From the NCBI GenBank assembly GCA_037179515.1, contig JAXCGZ010019277.1:1-64000 (forward strand): DNA of 64,000 bases, given 5' to 3'. Origin of the DNA: Halocaridina rubra. Its lineage: Eukaryota; Arthropoda; Malacostraca; Decapoda; Atyidae. Below the pieces are notes generated by a model. The model was not told where the DNA came from. It made no database searches and worked only from the letters and a program-made list of their open reading frames with translations. Position numbers and translations under genes: made by a program. Numbering within the stretch: position 1 is the first letter of the stretch; each line of letters starts with the position of its first letter. Of this stretch, positions 34,118 to 47,532 are shown in pieces.

Positions 34118-36587
34118 ACGAGAGATAGATTGGATAAATCTTGACCCACAGAGTGGTGAGGACTCATTCGGGGCAAGATTCCTAGATTGCGTACAAGGGA
34201 ATTTCCTACACCAACATGTAATGGAACCAACGAGGGCCAGGGGTGGGGATGAGCCATCACTACTTAATCTAGTATTCACAGATATTGTGTTGGATAGTGA
34301 AAAAATTGAGTATGAACCACCAATTGGAAAGAGTGACCACTGTGTGTTGTTGATGGAGTATATCATTGAAGATATTCTGCCTGGAAGTAGAGGCACTGAG
34401 GACATGAGGAGGAACTATCTGAGAGGAGATTATATCAAAATGAATGAGCATTTTGCAGTTATTGACTGGAGTACCTTATTTTACAGCAAATCTGTACAAG
34501 AAATGTATGACATCTTTTGTGAGAAATATGGGAAGATAGTAGATTGCTGCATACCTTTCACCAAAGTAGGTGTAATTCATGCCAGAGAGAAATGGTTCGA
34601 TAGTGGGTGTAAAAGAGCTATGGAGTGGAGAGACAAATGCTGGAAAAGGTATAGGAGGAGAAAAAACATAAATGCCTGGCAAACCTACAAAAGAGCAAGA
34701 AATGAATACCTAAGTAAAAGAAGAGAGGCAGAGAGAGACTATGAAAGGGACATCACCAGGAAGGCTAAAGAAAATCCCAAGTTTTTCCACAGCTTTATCA
34801 GAGGAAAACTGAAGGTAAAAGAACAGGTTTTAAAGGCTAAAGAGAGAGGATGGAAGCATCACTGAGACGGATGAAGAGATCTGCAAAGAATTGAACAAGG
34901 AGTTTCAGTCAGTATTTACAGTAGAAAATGACCCAACACCTCAGATTGCAGAGATAGAAGCTCAAGGGCCGGCATTAGAGAACATCAACCTTACAGCCAT
35001 AGAGGTATGCAAAGCGCTGATGGAGTTACATGTTCATAAAGCTACAGGTCCTGATGACATATGTCCTCATGTACTTAAAAAATGCGCAAACTGAATATCA
35101 GTGGCACTAAGTATCATATTTAAAAAGTCACCGGAGTCAGGGGGGATTCCAAGATGCTGGAAACAAGCAAACGTGATACCTATCTTCAAAAAGGGAAGGA
35201 GGGTTACGGCTCTGAACTATAGACCAGTTTCCTTGACCAGCATAGTTTGCAAAGTTATGGAGAAACTACTAAGGAAACATATCTCTCTTCGCTTGGAATC
35301 CTTCGACTTCTTGTCAGTGAGGCAACATGGCTTCAGAGAAGGTAAATCAACAGTAACAAACTTATTAGAATTTTATGATGAGGTAAGCCGAATCTTACAG
35401 GAAAAAGAAGGCTGGGTAGATTGCATATTCCTAGACTTCCAGAAAGCATTTGACACTGTTCCACATGGGAGACTTATTAGGAAGCTGCAAGCAATGGCTA
35501 GAATAGGTGGAAATGTTTTGGAATGGATAAAAACTTACTTAGAAGGAAGGGAACAGAGGGTTAGAGTAAGACACTCAGTGTCTGAATGGAGAAGAGTTAG
35601 TATTGGAGTTCCACAGGGTTCAGTTTTAGGGCCACTTTTGTTCCTTTTATATGTAAATGACCTACCAGAGTCTGTAAATTCATTCATGAATATGTTTGCA
35701 GATGATGCAAAGATTGTGAAGAAAGTAAAAAACGAGAACAATGGTAGAGAACTTCAGGAAGATCTAAATAGTCTGCACGAGTGGTCAGAAAAGTGGCTAA
35801 TGGAATTCAATACTTCAAAATGTAAGGTAATGAGAATGGGTAAAAGTGCAAGAAGGCCCAAGCTTGACTACTCGGTGGCTGGAGTACAACTCCAAGAGAC
35901 AGAAAATGAGAGAGATCTAGGAGTAAACATACTAGCAGATTTGTCTCCAGAAATACATATAAATGGCATAGTAAGGGCAGCATATGCATTCTTATCAAAT
36001 ATAAGGGTAGCCTTCAGGAACATGGGCAAGGAAATGTTTAGAAATATTTATGTAACCTATGTGAGGCCAAAACTTGAATATGCAGCCCCCTTTTGGAATC
36101 CGCACTTGAAAAAGCACATAGTTAAGCTTGAAAAAGTTCAAAGACATGCCACGAAACTGGGGCCAGAAATACGCAATCTCAGTTATGATGAGAGGCTGAG
36201 GGAATTAGACTTACAATCACTCGAAGCTAGAAGATTGAGGGGGGATATGGTGACAGTCTTTAAATTCCTTCATGGTTATGATAGAGTGGATAGGGATCGA
36301 TATTTTGATATGGCTGGCTCTAGAACTAAAGGTCATAGTTTGAAGCTTCGTAAGAAAACTTCTTTGCAGGATGTAAGAAAATACTTTTTCAGTGTAAGAG
36401 TAGTTGATAATTGGTATTGGCTAAGCGAGGAGGTAGTTAATGCTATCTCAATCCATAGTTTTAAGGACAAGTATGATAAGTATCACTAAGTAGAAAATGG
36501 AACTGATCAGGAGACGGGAAGATACGAGCTTTGGGCTCGTTCCCGTAAACACAATTAGGTAATCACAATTAGGTAATCACACGAGAG
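34118..36587 (+). mobile_element. CR1-like family A, copy A6 with possible target-site duplication
   Basis: A long 5'-truncated copy starting in the endonuclease domain (agagatagattgg, the KEIDW codons) and running to the tail at 36580. Frames: 34221-34865 (endonuclease end and linker), 34891-35094 (pre-RT, ATGPDDICPHV), 35101-36489 (462 codons: RT with FKKGRRVTALNYRPVSLTSI, QKAFDTVPHGRL, GVPQGSVLGPLLF, active site NMFADDAKIV, and the C-terminal region). A one-base shift near 34840 and a stop at 35092 break the ORF. ACGAGAG occurs at both 34118-34124 and 36581-36587, consistent with a target-site duplication, though up to four of those bases could belong to the LINE. Confidence 0.88.
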
Positions 36588-36594
36588 AGAGAGA

Positions 36595-37827
36595 TGAAAA
36601 GTTTCTGGCTTTGGGTAAAAAAAAATACAGGAGGATCAATTAATTATGATATTATTCAACATATTCCCCTCTCAGATTTACACACCTATTGCAGAGGTCC
36701 CTCAGTTTTTCTGATCCCTGGAAAAAAGAATTCGGAAGGTTGGGCTTCCAACCAGGCTTCTGTAGTAGCGATCACTTCTGAATCAGAGCAAAATTTCGTT
36801 CCCTTGAGATGTTTCTTCAGTTGTGGAAAGGGGTGATAATCGGAGGGGGCCAAGAGTAAGGTAGGTGGTCTGCCATGCGAAGCCAAGATCGCATATTTAC
36901 CATAGAGTTTCATGTGCTCTGTGTGATGGTGCACTGTCCTGCAAAAATAGGACACCAAGGCTCAACTTTCCACAGCACTGCTGCCTCAAAGCTTCATAGA
37001 TTTCCTCCATCAGAAACATGTAGTGTTCTGCATTGATGGTACAACCCTATGGCAGATATTTTATGAGCAGTACTCCGTCTCTCTCAGCATAACACTGAAG
37101 CCAGAATCTTTCAAGCTGACTTCTGGGTTCGAAACTTCTTGGAACGTGGTGATTGCTGCTGGGTCTGGGGATTATAGTGATGAAGCCAGGTTTCATCCAT
37201 GATGACTGAACAAGCCAGAAATTCAGACTTTCCTGTAAAGCGGTCCAAAATCGCCTTTGATGTTGTCACTGATGCGCTTCTGATCTGCATTCAGGCATTT
37301 CGTCACTCATTTTGCAGAAAGCTTTCTCATATCCAAAATGTTGTGGATGATGTGGCCAACTTTTTAGTGGGAAATTCTCAGAGTCTCAGCTACGACTTAA
37401 GCTGAAATCTGGTGGCCCTCGAGAATCATGATGTACACAGTATCAACTTTGTCCTCCTTGCTTGCAGAAATTGGCCATCCTGATCAGGGTTTATTTGTAA
37501 CCTCGAAATGACCAGTTCAAAACCTTGTCACCCAGAATTTCACTGTGCAGTTTGATGGGAAGTCATCCTACATGACTACTTTCATCTCGCCATGGATCTC
37601 TACCACTCCTCTGATGTGCAAGAAGAGGAGCTTCATGAATACCCGTGCTTCAGTTTTAACAGAATCCATTGTAGGAACTGCCATAATACATTAAACATGC
37701 AAAATATAGAGAGACATATTGCATACCATCATTATTTTTTGCACATTTTCTCCTAAAGTTGTCCTACCTCCCCTGCAAAGGTAACAGCTCAACCCTTTCA
37801 TGAAACTCTTAAACCAGGAACTTTTCA
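36595..37827 (-). mobile_element. mariner transposon with terminal inverted repeats
   Basis: The ends are inverted: tgaaaagtttctggctt at 36595 on the plus strand against tgaaaagttcctggttt read from 37827 on the minus strand. The length of about 1.23 kb is typical for mariner. A TA follows the right end (37828-37829 region), while the left TA appears mutated to GA. It encodes a broken mariner transposase (see 36652-37685). Confidence 0.85.
36652..37685 (-). pseudogene. mariner transposase, broken
   Basis: Minus strand, from the ATG at 37685 (MAVPTMDSVKTEARVFMKLL) to a TAA at 36652-36654 after GEYVE. Visible blocks: HISAK-like DNA-binding part (HIIHNILDMRKLSAK), and the third catalytic region and C-terminus in an open frame at 36686-36958 (LLLAPSDYHPFPQLKKHLKG, TKFCSDSEVIATTEAWLEAQ, PSEFFFPGIRKT). 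SDYHPF corresponds to the SPDLAPSDYHLF block with the last catalytic Asp nearby. The span of about 344 codons matches full-length mariner transposase. At least several stops and frameshifts make it non-functional. Confidence 0.88.
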
Positions 37828-37830
37828 TAT

Positions 37831-40108
37831 ATTTTTTGTTTTTTGTGGGTGTGACACCGGGCCAGGCAGAAACTGCCCTCATCAATAAAGGCCCGGGCAC
37901 GAGAAAATACCAAGATGAAGGAAAAGAAAAAGGTTAAGGACAAGGCAGAGATGAGGTAATGTCACAAAAAGGAAAACGACAGACAGAAAAAAACAGTCAA
38001 AGTACAGAGGACCCAGAGATATGGAGGACTAGGCCCTGAGATGATGATTGATCTGCTTTTTGAAGGATGAAAGGTCACAAGAGTTAGGAGAGAGAGAAGG
38101 AGGAAGAGAGTTCCAGAGTCTGGAGGTAGATGGGAAGAAGCAGTCGCTGCACCAACCAATCCACGAGCTACAAATCTCCACACAGTACCTGTGAGATGAG
38201 GCAGCTTGGCGAGTTTTACGCAGCCTCGGTAGTGGGGGAGGGATGCAACTCACCAACTCATCAGAGCAGCAATGGAGGTAGTAGCGATAGAAAAGAGAAA
38301 GGGAAGATACCTTACGGCGAAGTGAGAGAGAATCCAGATTAAAAGTAAGAGAAGGATCATTAATGAGTTTGACTGCCTTAGAGTCAACCCTATCAAGGAG
38401 ATAAGTATAAGAAGAAGCACCCGAGATGTGTGAGCAGTATTCTAAGCAGGGACGAGTAAGACCTTTATAAATTTTAAGTAACTGCAAAGAGGAAAAGTAA
38501 TGACAAAAACGAAATAAAACCCCCAATTTTTTGGATGAAGATTTAGATATCTGGATTATGTGATTCCTCCAACACAAGTTAGAGGCTATATGGATTCTTA
38601 ATATGTTGATAGAGTTAAGAGGGTAAATTTCGATAGTTTCAAAGACAATAGGGTTATCAGGAGGAGAGGAAGATAAAGAGATAGCCAGAAACTGTGTCTT
38701 AGAGGCATTGAATTTAGCTAAATTTTGAGTGCCCCACTCAGATACTTTCTGCAAATCGAAGTTAAGAGTAGAAGAAAGAGTGATACGAGATTGATTACGA
38801 GTAACAGAATAAGGCTGTGACGAAAAGGCAGAGGAAAAGTGAAGGGTAGAATCATCAGTAAAGGCATGACGAAGAGAGGAAGATGGGGATTGTAGAAGAT
38901 CATTGATAAAGAGAAGGAACAGAGTAGGTGAAAGAACAGAACCCCGTGGAACACCACTGGTAACAGTAAGAAAACTGGAAATCAGAAAACGAAAGAAGGG
39001 ATAAATCCATAGGCAGGGAGTTTGGCCAACAGAGCCTTGTGCCAGACTCTGTCAAAAGCCTTAGAGATATCAACGGCGATGACAAAGGTTTCCCCATTGT
39101 TCCTCAGAGAAGATGACCATACATGAGTATGATAGGACAAGAGATCACCAATGGATCTTGCCTTGCGGAAGCCGTACTGATGATCGGAGATAAGTGAGTT
39201 AGATTCAAGGCATTTAAAGAAGTGAGAATTGAGCAAAGTTTCGAAAAGTTTAGCAATAGAGGAGGTTAGGGCAATAGGTCAGTAGTTAGAAGGAATAATG
39301 CGGTCACCCTTTTAAGGAACAGGTTGAACTAGAGCATGCCTCGAAGATAAAGGATAGATACTGGTTGACAGAATGAGGAGAAAAAGACGCAGAGCATGGG
39401 AGCCAGTTCATCTACAAACTCCTTAAGGAACTTTGCAGGGATACCATAGGGACCAGATGCCTTGTTCATCTTTAGCGAGCGAAGAACCTTATGAACTTTT
39501 CGTGAAGAAAGGATAATGGAGGGCATAGTGTTAGAAAGGGGTAAAGTCTGAGGAACAGGTGCGCTGGAATCGTTTATAGAAGAGTTGGCAGAAAAATGAG
39601 AGCCAAAGAGAGTGGCTTTGTCAGTGGAAGAGCAAGTTATAGAACCATCAGAATGAATGAGAGGGGGAAAGCTTGAGTTACAGAAGTTTTTGGAGAGATT
39701 TTTGGCCAAGGTCCAGAAGCATTTGTCAGTGGGAGAGGAGTTAAGGTCATCAACTTACCTTCTTATAAATGAAGCCTCAGACCTTCGAATCTGAGCAGTA
39801 CAGCGATTCATAGCTATAATAAAAGCAGAGCGAGTTAAATCGGAAGGAGAGGCTTGGTAAGATCGGTGAGCACGATTCCTAGCCTGGATAGCCATAGAGC
39901 AGGCACGGTCAAACCAAGGTTTAGGGGGAGAGAAAGTTTTTGTAGAAAAGGGGATGTACGCCTACATTCCCGCGGTCATGATCTCGGCAACATTTAGAGC
40001 TACTTGATCAGGGTTGCGGGACCGAAAGCAGTAGTCATCCCATGGGAAGTCAAAGAGAAAGTTACGTAAATTTTCATGTTAGGTACACTTGAAGTGCCAA
40101 AGGTGGCG
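37831..40108 (-). mobile_element. Jockey-group LINE family B, copy B3 (5'-truncated)
   Basis: The minus-strand copy has an A-rich 3' end at 37831-37848 and runs to mid-endonuclease at about 40108, where a (TA)n begins. The best frame is 38029-38754 (SEWGTQNLAKFNASKTQFLA, YKGLTRPCLEYCSHISGASS, HRYCVEICSSWIGWCSDCFF). Others are 38718-38957, 38982-39236 (LLSYHTHVWSSSLRNNGETF, SKAFDRVWHKALL) and 39329-39709 (KASGPYGIPAKFLKEFVDEL). Broken by frameshifts. Confidence 0.9.
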
Positions 40109-40112
40109 CTGA

Positions 40113-40454
<342 letters not shown>

Positions 40455-40499
40455 AGGGCTCTTTCCCGTAAACACAATTAGGTAATTACAATTAGGTAA

Positions 40500-40502
<3 letters not shown>
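40455..40502 (+). mobile_element. CR1-like family A, copy A7 (tail only)
   Basis: Only gggctctttcccgtaaacac plus two tail units (acaattaggtaatt) are present, flanked on both sides by ATAC tetranucleotides. This is the second tail-only fragment in the window and, like A2, stands at the 5' end of a family A array. Confidence 0.82.
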
Positions 40503-40530
<28 letters not shown>

Positions 40531-40557
40531 CATACCTACATACATACATACATACAT
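40503..40557. repeat. (ATAC)n microsatellite between A7 and A8
   Basis: Tetranucleotide run with one interruption (cctac). Together with 42279-42313, 44815-44827, 47511-47532 and 47889-47918 it separates successive family A copies. Confidence 0.93.
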
Positions 40558-42278
40558 ACTGAGACGGATGAAGAGATCTGCAAAGAATTGAACAAGGAGT
40601 TTCAGTCAGTATTTACAGTAGAAAATACCCCACCCCCTCAGATTGCAGTGATAGAAGCTCAAGGGCCGGTATTAGAGAACATCAACCTTACAGCCACAGA
40701 GGTATGCAAAGCGCTGATGGATTTAGATGTTCATAAAGCTACAGGTCCTGATGACATATCCCCTAATGTGCTTAAAAAATGCGCAAACACAATATCAGTG
40801 GCACTAAGTATCATATTTAAGGAGTCACTGGAGTCGGGGGAGATTCCAAGATGCTGGAAACAAGCAAATGTGATACCTATCTTCAAAAAGGGAAGGAGGG
40901 ATACGGCTCTGAACTATAGACCAGTTTCCTTGACCAGCATAATTTGCAAAGTTATGGAGAAACTACTAAGGAAACATATCTCTCTTCACTTGGAATCCTT
41001 CAACTTTTTTGTCAGTGAGGCAACATGGCTTCAGAGAAGGTAGATCAACAGTAACAAACTTATTAGAATTTTATGATGAGGTAAGCCAAATCTTACAGGA
41101 AAGAGAGGGCTGGGCAGATTGCATATTCCTAGACTTCCAGAAAGCGTTTGACACTGTTCCACATGGGAGACTTATTAGGAAGCTGCAATCAATGGCTAGA
41201 ATAGGTGGAAATGTTTTGGAATGGATAAAAACTTACTTAGAAGGAAGGGAACAGAGGGTTAGAGTAAGACACTCAGTGTCTGAATAGAGAAGAGTTAGTA
41301 GTGGAGTTCCACAGGGTTCAGTTTTAGGGCCACTTTTGTTCCTTGTATATGTAAATGACCTACCAGAGTCTGTAAATTCATTCATGAATATGTTTGCAGA
41401 TGATGCAATGATTGTGAAGAAAGTAAAAAACGAGAACAATGGTAGAGAACTTCAGGAGGATCTAAATAATCTGCATGAGTGGTCAGAAAAGTGGCTAATG
41501 AAATTCAATACTTCAAAATGTAAGGTAATGAGAATGGGTACAAGTGCAAGAAGGCCCAAGCTTAACTACTCGGTGGCTGGAGTACAACTTCAAGAGACAG
41601 AAAATGAGAGAGATCTAGGAGTAAACATACTGGCAGATTTGTCTCCAGAAATACATATAAATGGCATAGTAAGGGCAGCATATGCATTCTTATCAAATGT
41701 AAGGGTAGCCTTCAGGCACATGGACAAGGAAATGTTCAGAAATATTTATGTAACCTATGTGAGGCCAAAACTCGAATATGCAGCCCATTTTTGGAATCCG
41801 CACTTGAAAAAGCACATAGCTAAGCTTGAAAAAGTTCAAAGACATGCCACGAAACTGATGCCAAAAATACGCAATCTCAGTTATGATGAGAGGCTGAGGG
41901 AATTAGACTTACCATCACTCGAAGCTGGAAGAGTGAGGGGGGATATGGTGACAGTCTTTAAATTCCTTCATGGTTATGATAGAGTGGATAGGGATCGATA
42001 TTTTGATATGGCTGGCTCTAGAACTAGAGGTCATAGTTTGAAGCTTCGTAAGAAAACTTCTTTGCAGGATGTAAGGAAATACTTTTTCAGTGTAAGAGTA
42101 GTTGATAATTGGAATTGGCTAAGCGAGGAGGTAGTTAATGCTATCTCAATCCATAGTTTTAAGGACAGGTATGATAAGTATCACCAAGTATAAAATGGAA
42201 CCGATCAGTAGACGGGAAGATACGAGCTTTGGGCTCTTTCCCGTAAACACAATTAGGTAATCAAAATTAGGTAATCAC
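40558..42278 (+). mobile_element. CR1-like family A, copy A8 (5'-truncated)
   Basis: It starts at tgagacggatgaagag just before RT and runs to the tail. Frames: 40588-41043, 41009-41287 and 41336-42193 (RT with FADDAMIV and the full CR1-type C-terminus). Lesions: a one-base T-run expansion near 41010 (SFNFFVSEAT), a stop at 41284-41286 (SE*RRVS), an FADDAKIV to FADDAMIV change, PFWNP to HFWNP, and a caccaagtataaaatgg end. All of these are shared with A10, so A8 and the 3' part of A10 are recent duplicates of one another. Confidence 0.9.
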
Positions 42279-42313
42279 ATACATACATACATACATACAT
42301 ACATACATACATC
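42279..42313. repeat. (ATAC)n microsatellite between A8 and A9
   Basis: About nine ATAC units directly after the A8 tail (ggtaatcac), followed by a short imperfect stretch (atcaatac) and then A9. Confidence 0.93.
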
Positions 42314-42318
42314 AATAC

Positions 42319-44814
42319 AAATGTAGGATTTTGATTATGGGAGACTTTAATCATAAAGAGATAGATTGGATAAATCTTGACCCACACAGTGGTGAGGACT
42401 CATTCGGGGCAAGATTCCTAGATTGCGTACAAGGGAATTTCCTACACCAACATGTAATGGAACCAACAAGGGCCAGGGGTGGGGATGAGCCATCACTACT
42501 TGATCTAGTGTTCACAGATAATGTGTTGAATATTGAAAAAATTGAGTATGAACCACCAATTGGAAAGAGTGACCACTGTGTGTTGTTGATGGAGTATATC
42601 TTTGAAGATATTCTTCCTGAGAGTAGAGGCACTGAGGACACGAGGAGGAACTATCCGAAAGGAGATTACATCAAAATGAATGAGCTTTTTGCAGTTCTTG
42701 ATTGGAGAACCTTATTTTACAACAAATCTGTACAAGAAATGTATGACATCTTTTGTAAGAAATATGGGAAGATAGTAGATTGCTGCATACCTGTCACCGA
42801 AGTAGGTGTAATTCATGCCAGAGAGAAATGGTTCGATAATGGGTGTAAAAGAGCTAAGGAGTGGAGAGACAAATGCTAGAAAAGGTATAGGAGGAGAAAA
42901 AACATAAATGCCTGGCAAACCTACAAAAGAGCAAGAAATGACTACCTAAGTAAAAGGAGAGAGGCAGAGAGAGACTATGAGAGGGACATCACCAGGAAGG
43001 CTAAAGAAAATCCCAAGCTTTTCCACAGCTTTATCAGAGGAAAACTGAAGGTAAAAGAACAGGTTTTAAGGCTAAAGAGAGCGGATGGAAGCATCACTGA
43101 GACGGATGAAGAGATCTGCAAAGAATTGAACAAGGAGTTTCAGTCAGTATTTACAGTAGAAAATACCCCACCCCCTCAGATTGCAGTCATAGAAGCTCAA
43201 GGGCCGGCATTAGAAAACATCAACCTTACAGCCACAGAGGTATGCAAAGCCCTGATGGATTTAGATGTTCATAAAGCTACAGGTCCTGATGACATATCCC
43301 CTCATGTGCTTAAAAAATGCGCAAACACAATATCAGTGGCACTAAGTATCATACTTAAGGAGTCACTGGAGTAGGGGGAGATTCCAAGATGCTGGAAACA
43401 AGCAAATGTGATACCTATCTTCAAAAAGGGAAGGAGGGATACGGCTCTGAACTATAGACCAGTTTCCTTGACCAGCATAGTTTGCAAAGTTATGGAGAAA
43501 CTACTAAGGAAACATATCTCTCTTCACTTGGAATCCTTCAACTTTTTGTCAGTGAGGCAACATGGCTTCAGAGAAGGTAGATCAACAGTAACAAACTTAT
43601 TAGAATTTTATGATGAGGTAAGCCAAATCTTACAGGAAAGAGAGGGCTGGGCAGATTGCATATTCCTAGACTTCCAGAAAGCGTTTGACACTGTTCCACA
43701 TGGGAGACTTATTAGGAAGCTGCAATCAATGGCTAGAATAGGTGGAAATGTTTTGGAATGGATAAAAACTTACTTAGAAGGAAGGGAACAGAGGGTTAGA
43801 GTAAGACACTCAGTGTCTGAATAGAGAAGAGTTAGTAGTGGAGTTCCACAGGGTTCAGTTTTAGGGCCACTTTTGTTCCTTGTATATGTAAATGACCTAC
43901 CAGAGTCTGTAAATTCATTCATGAATATGTTTGCAGATGATGCAAAGATTGTGAAGAAAGTAAAAAACGAGAACAATGGTAGAGAACTTCAGGAGGATCT
44001 AAATAATCTGCATGAGTGGTCAGAAAAGTGGCTAATGAAATTCAATACTTCAAAATGTAAGGTAATGAGAATGGGTACAAGTGCAAGAAGGCCCAAGCTT
44101 GACTACTCGGTGGCTGGAGTGCAACTTCAGGAGACAGAAAATGAGAGAGATCTAGGAGTAAACATACTGGTAGATTTGTCTCCAGAAATACATATAAATG
44201 GCATAGTAAGGGCAGCATATGCATTCTTATCAAATGTAAGGGTAGCCTTCAGGCACATGGACAAGGAAATGTTCAGAAATATTTATGTAACCTATGTGAG
44301 GCCAAAACTCGAATAAGCAGCCCCCTTTTGGAATCCGCACTTGAAAAAGCACATGGCTAAGCTTGCAAAAGTTCAAAGACATGCCACGAAACTGGTGCCA
44401 GAAATACGCAATCTCAGTTATGATGAGAGGCTGAGGGAATTAGACTTACCATCACTCGAAACTAGAAGAGTGAGGGGGGATATGGTGACAGTCTTTAAAT
44501 TCCTTCTCGGTTATGATAGAATGGATAGGGATCGATATTTTGATATGGCTGGCTCTAGAACTAGAGGTCATAGTTTGAAGCTTCGTAAGAAAACTTCTTT
44601 GCAGGATGTAAGGAAATACTTTTTCAGTGTAAGAGTAGTTGATAATTGGAATTGGCTAAGCGAGGAGGTAGTTAATGCTATCTCAATCCATAGTTTTAAG
44701 GACAGGTATGATAAGTATCACTAAGTATAAAATGGAACCGATAAGGAGACGGGAAGATACGAGCTTTGGGCTCTTTCCCGTAAACACAATTAGGTAATCA
44801 CAATTAGGTAATCA
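42319..44814 (+). mobile_element. CR1-like family A, copy A9 (5'-truncated)
   Basis: It starts at aatgtaggattttg, just before the endonuclease GDFN motif (MGDFNHKEIDW), and runs to the tail at 44814. Frames: 42331-42879 (endonuclease), 43126-43374, 43408-43824 and 43873-44316 (RT, FADDAKIV), and 44341-44724 (C-terminus). Stops occur at 42877-42879 (KC*KRYRR, Trp to stop), 43372-43374, 43822-43824 (the same SE* as A8 and A10) and 44314-44316 (LE*AAPF). There is no T-run frameshift at the SFNF site. Confidence 0.9.
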
Positions 44815-44827
44815 CATACATACATAC
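44815..44827. repeat. (ATAC)n microsatellite between A9 and A10
   Basis: About three ATAC units between the A9 tail and the A10 start. Confidence 0.85.
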
Positions 44828-47510
44828 AACTTGGCTATAGAAAGTGAGTTCAAGGAATTTCTTGTTGCTCGCATAAATACTGGGTCAGAGAGCATTATAA
44901 TAACTGTTGTATACAACCCACCAAGGAACCAAAATAGGCTTGAAGTTTATAAGGAAAGTCATATAGGTACTATTGAAGTCATAAACTCAGTTGTTAACAT
45001 GGCACGGGAAAAAGATGTAGGATTTTGATTATGGGAGACTTTAATCATAAAGAGATAGATTGGATAAATCTTGACCCACACAGTGGTGAGGACCCATTCG
45101 GGGCAAGATTCCTAGATTGCGTACAAGGGAATTTCCTACACCAACATATAATGGAACCAACAAGGGCCAGGGGTGGGGATGAGCCATCACTACTTGATCT
45201 AGTGTTCACAGATAATGTGTTAGATATTGAAAAAATTGAGTATGTACCACCAATTGGAAAGAGTGACCACTGTGTGTTGTTGATGGAGTATATCTTTGAA
45301 GATATTCTTCCTGAGAGTAGAGGCACTGAGGACATGAGGAGGAACTATCTGAAAGGAGATTACATCAAAATGAATGAGCTTTTTGCAGTTCTTGATTGGA
45401 GAACCTTATTTTACAACAAATCTGTACAAGAAATGTATGACATCTTTTGTAAGAAATATGGGAAGATAGTAGATTGCTGCATACCTGTTACCAAAGTAGG
45501 TGTAATTCATGCCAGAGAGAAATGGTTCGATAATGGGTGTAAAAGAGCTAAGGAGTGGAGAGACAAATGCTGGAAAAGGTATAGGAGGAGAAAAAACATA
45601 AATGCCTGGCAAGCCTACAAAAGAGCAAGAAATGACTACCTAAGTAAAAGGAGAGAGGCAGAGAGAGACTATGAGAGGGACATCACCAGGAAGGCTAAAG
45701 AAAATCCCAAGCTTTTCCACAGCTTTATCAGAGGAAAACTGAAGGTAAAAGAACAGGTTTTAAGGCTAAAGAGAGCGGATGGAAGCATCACTGAGACGGA
45801 TGAAGAGATCTGCAAAGAATTGAACAAGGAGTTTCAGTCAGTATTTACAGTAGAAAATACCCCACCCCCTCAGATTGCAGTCATAGAAGCTCAAGGGCCG
45901 GTATTAGAAAACATCAACCTTACAGCCACAGAGGTATGCAGAGCGCTGATGGATTTAGATGTTCATAAAGCTACAGGTCCTGATGACATATCCCCTCATG
46001 TGCTTAAAAAATGCGCAAACTCAATATCAGTGGCACTAAGTATCATATTTAAAAAGTCACTGGAGTCGGGGGAGATTCCAAGATGCTGGAAACAAGCAAA
46101 TGTGATACCTATCTTCAAAAAGGGAAGTAGGGATACGGCTCTGAACTATAGACCAGTTTCCTTGACCAGCATAGTTTGCAAAGTTATGGAGAAACTACTA
46201 AGGAAACATATCTCTCTTCACTTGGAATCCTTCAACTTTTTTGTCAGTGAGGCAACATGGCTTCAGAGAAGGTAGATCAACAGTAACAAACTTATTAGAA
46301 TTTTATGATGAGGTAAGCCAAATCTTACAGGAAAGAGAGGGCTGGGCAGATTGCATATTCCTAGACTTCCAGAAAGCGTTTGACACTGTTCCACATGGGA
46401 GACTTATTAGGAAGCTGCAATCAATGGCTAGAATAGGTGGAAATGTTTTGGAATGGATAAAAACTTACTTAGAAGGAAGGGAACAGAGGGTTAGAGTAAG
46501 ACACTCAGTGTCTGAATAGAGAAGAGTTAGTAGTGGAGTTCCACAGGGTTCAGTTTTAGGGCCACTTTTGTTCCTTGTATATGTAAATGACCTACCAGAG
46601 TCTGTAAATTCATTCATGAATATGTTTGCAGATGATGCAATGATTGTGAAGAAAGTAAAAAACGAGAACAATGGTAGAGAACTTCAGGAGGATCTAAATA
46701 ATCTGCATGAGTGGTCAGAAAAGTGGCTAATGAAATTCAATACTTCAAAATGTAAGGTAATGAGAATGGGTACAAGTGCAAGAAGGCCCAAGCTTAACTA
46801 CTCGGTGGCTGGAGTACAACTTCAAGAGACAGAAAATGAGAGAGATCTAGGAGTAAACATACTGGCAGATTTGTCTCCAGAAATACATATAAATGGCATA
46901 GTAAGGGCAGCATATGCATTCTTATCAAATGTAAGGGTAGCCTTCAGGCACATGGACAAGGAAATGTTCAGAAATATTTATGTAACCTATGTGAGGCCAA
47001 AACTCGAATATGCAGCCCATTTTTGGAATCCGCACTTGAAAAAGCACATAGCTAAGCTTGAAAAAGTTCAAAGACATGCCACGAAACTGATGCCAAAAAT
47101 ACGCAATCTCAGTTATGATGAGAGGCTGAGGGAATTAGACTTACCATCACTCGAAGCTAGAAGAGTGAGGGGGGATATGGTGACAGTCTTTAAATTCCTT
47201 CATGGTTATGATAGAGTGGATAGGGATCGATATTTTGATATGGCTGGCTCTAGAACTAGAGGTCATAGTTTGAAGCTTCGTAAGAAAACTTCTTTGCAGG
47301 ATGTAAGGAAATACTTTTTCAGTGTAAGAGTAGTTGATAATTGGAATTGGCTAAGCGAGGAGGTAGTTAATGCTATCTCAATCCATAGTTTTAAGGACAG
47401 GTATGATAAGTATCACCAAGTATAAAATGGAACCGATCAGTAGACGGGAAGATACGAGCTTTGGGCTCTTTCCCGTAAACACAATTAGGTAATCAAAATT
47501 AGGTAATCAC
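44828..47510 (+). mobile_element. CR1-like family A, copy A10 (5'-truncated)
   Basis: It starts at aacttggctatagaaag in the endonuclease (LAIESEFKEFLVARINTGSE) and runs to the tail. Frames: 44831-45028, 45025-46275 (416 codons: GDFN, KSDHCVLL, linker, start of RT with RDTALNYRPVSLTSI), 46241-46519 and 46568-47425. It has a frameshift near 45022, the T-run frameshift near 46240, and the SE* stop at 46516-46518. From 45790 to the end it is nearly identical to A8, including the final aatcaaaattaggtaatcac tail variant. Confidence 0.9.
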
Positions 47511-47532
47511 ATACATACATACATACATACAT
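47511..47532. repeat. (ATAC)n microsatellite between A10 and A11
   Basis: About five ATAC units between the A10 tail and the A11 start. Confidence 0.9.
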
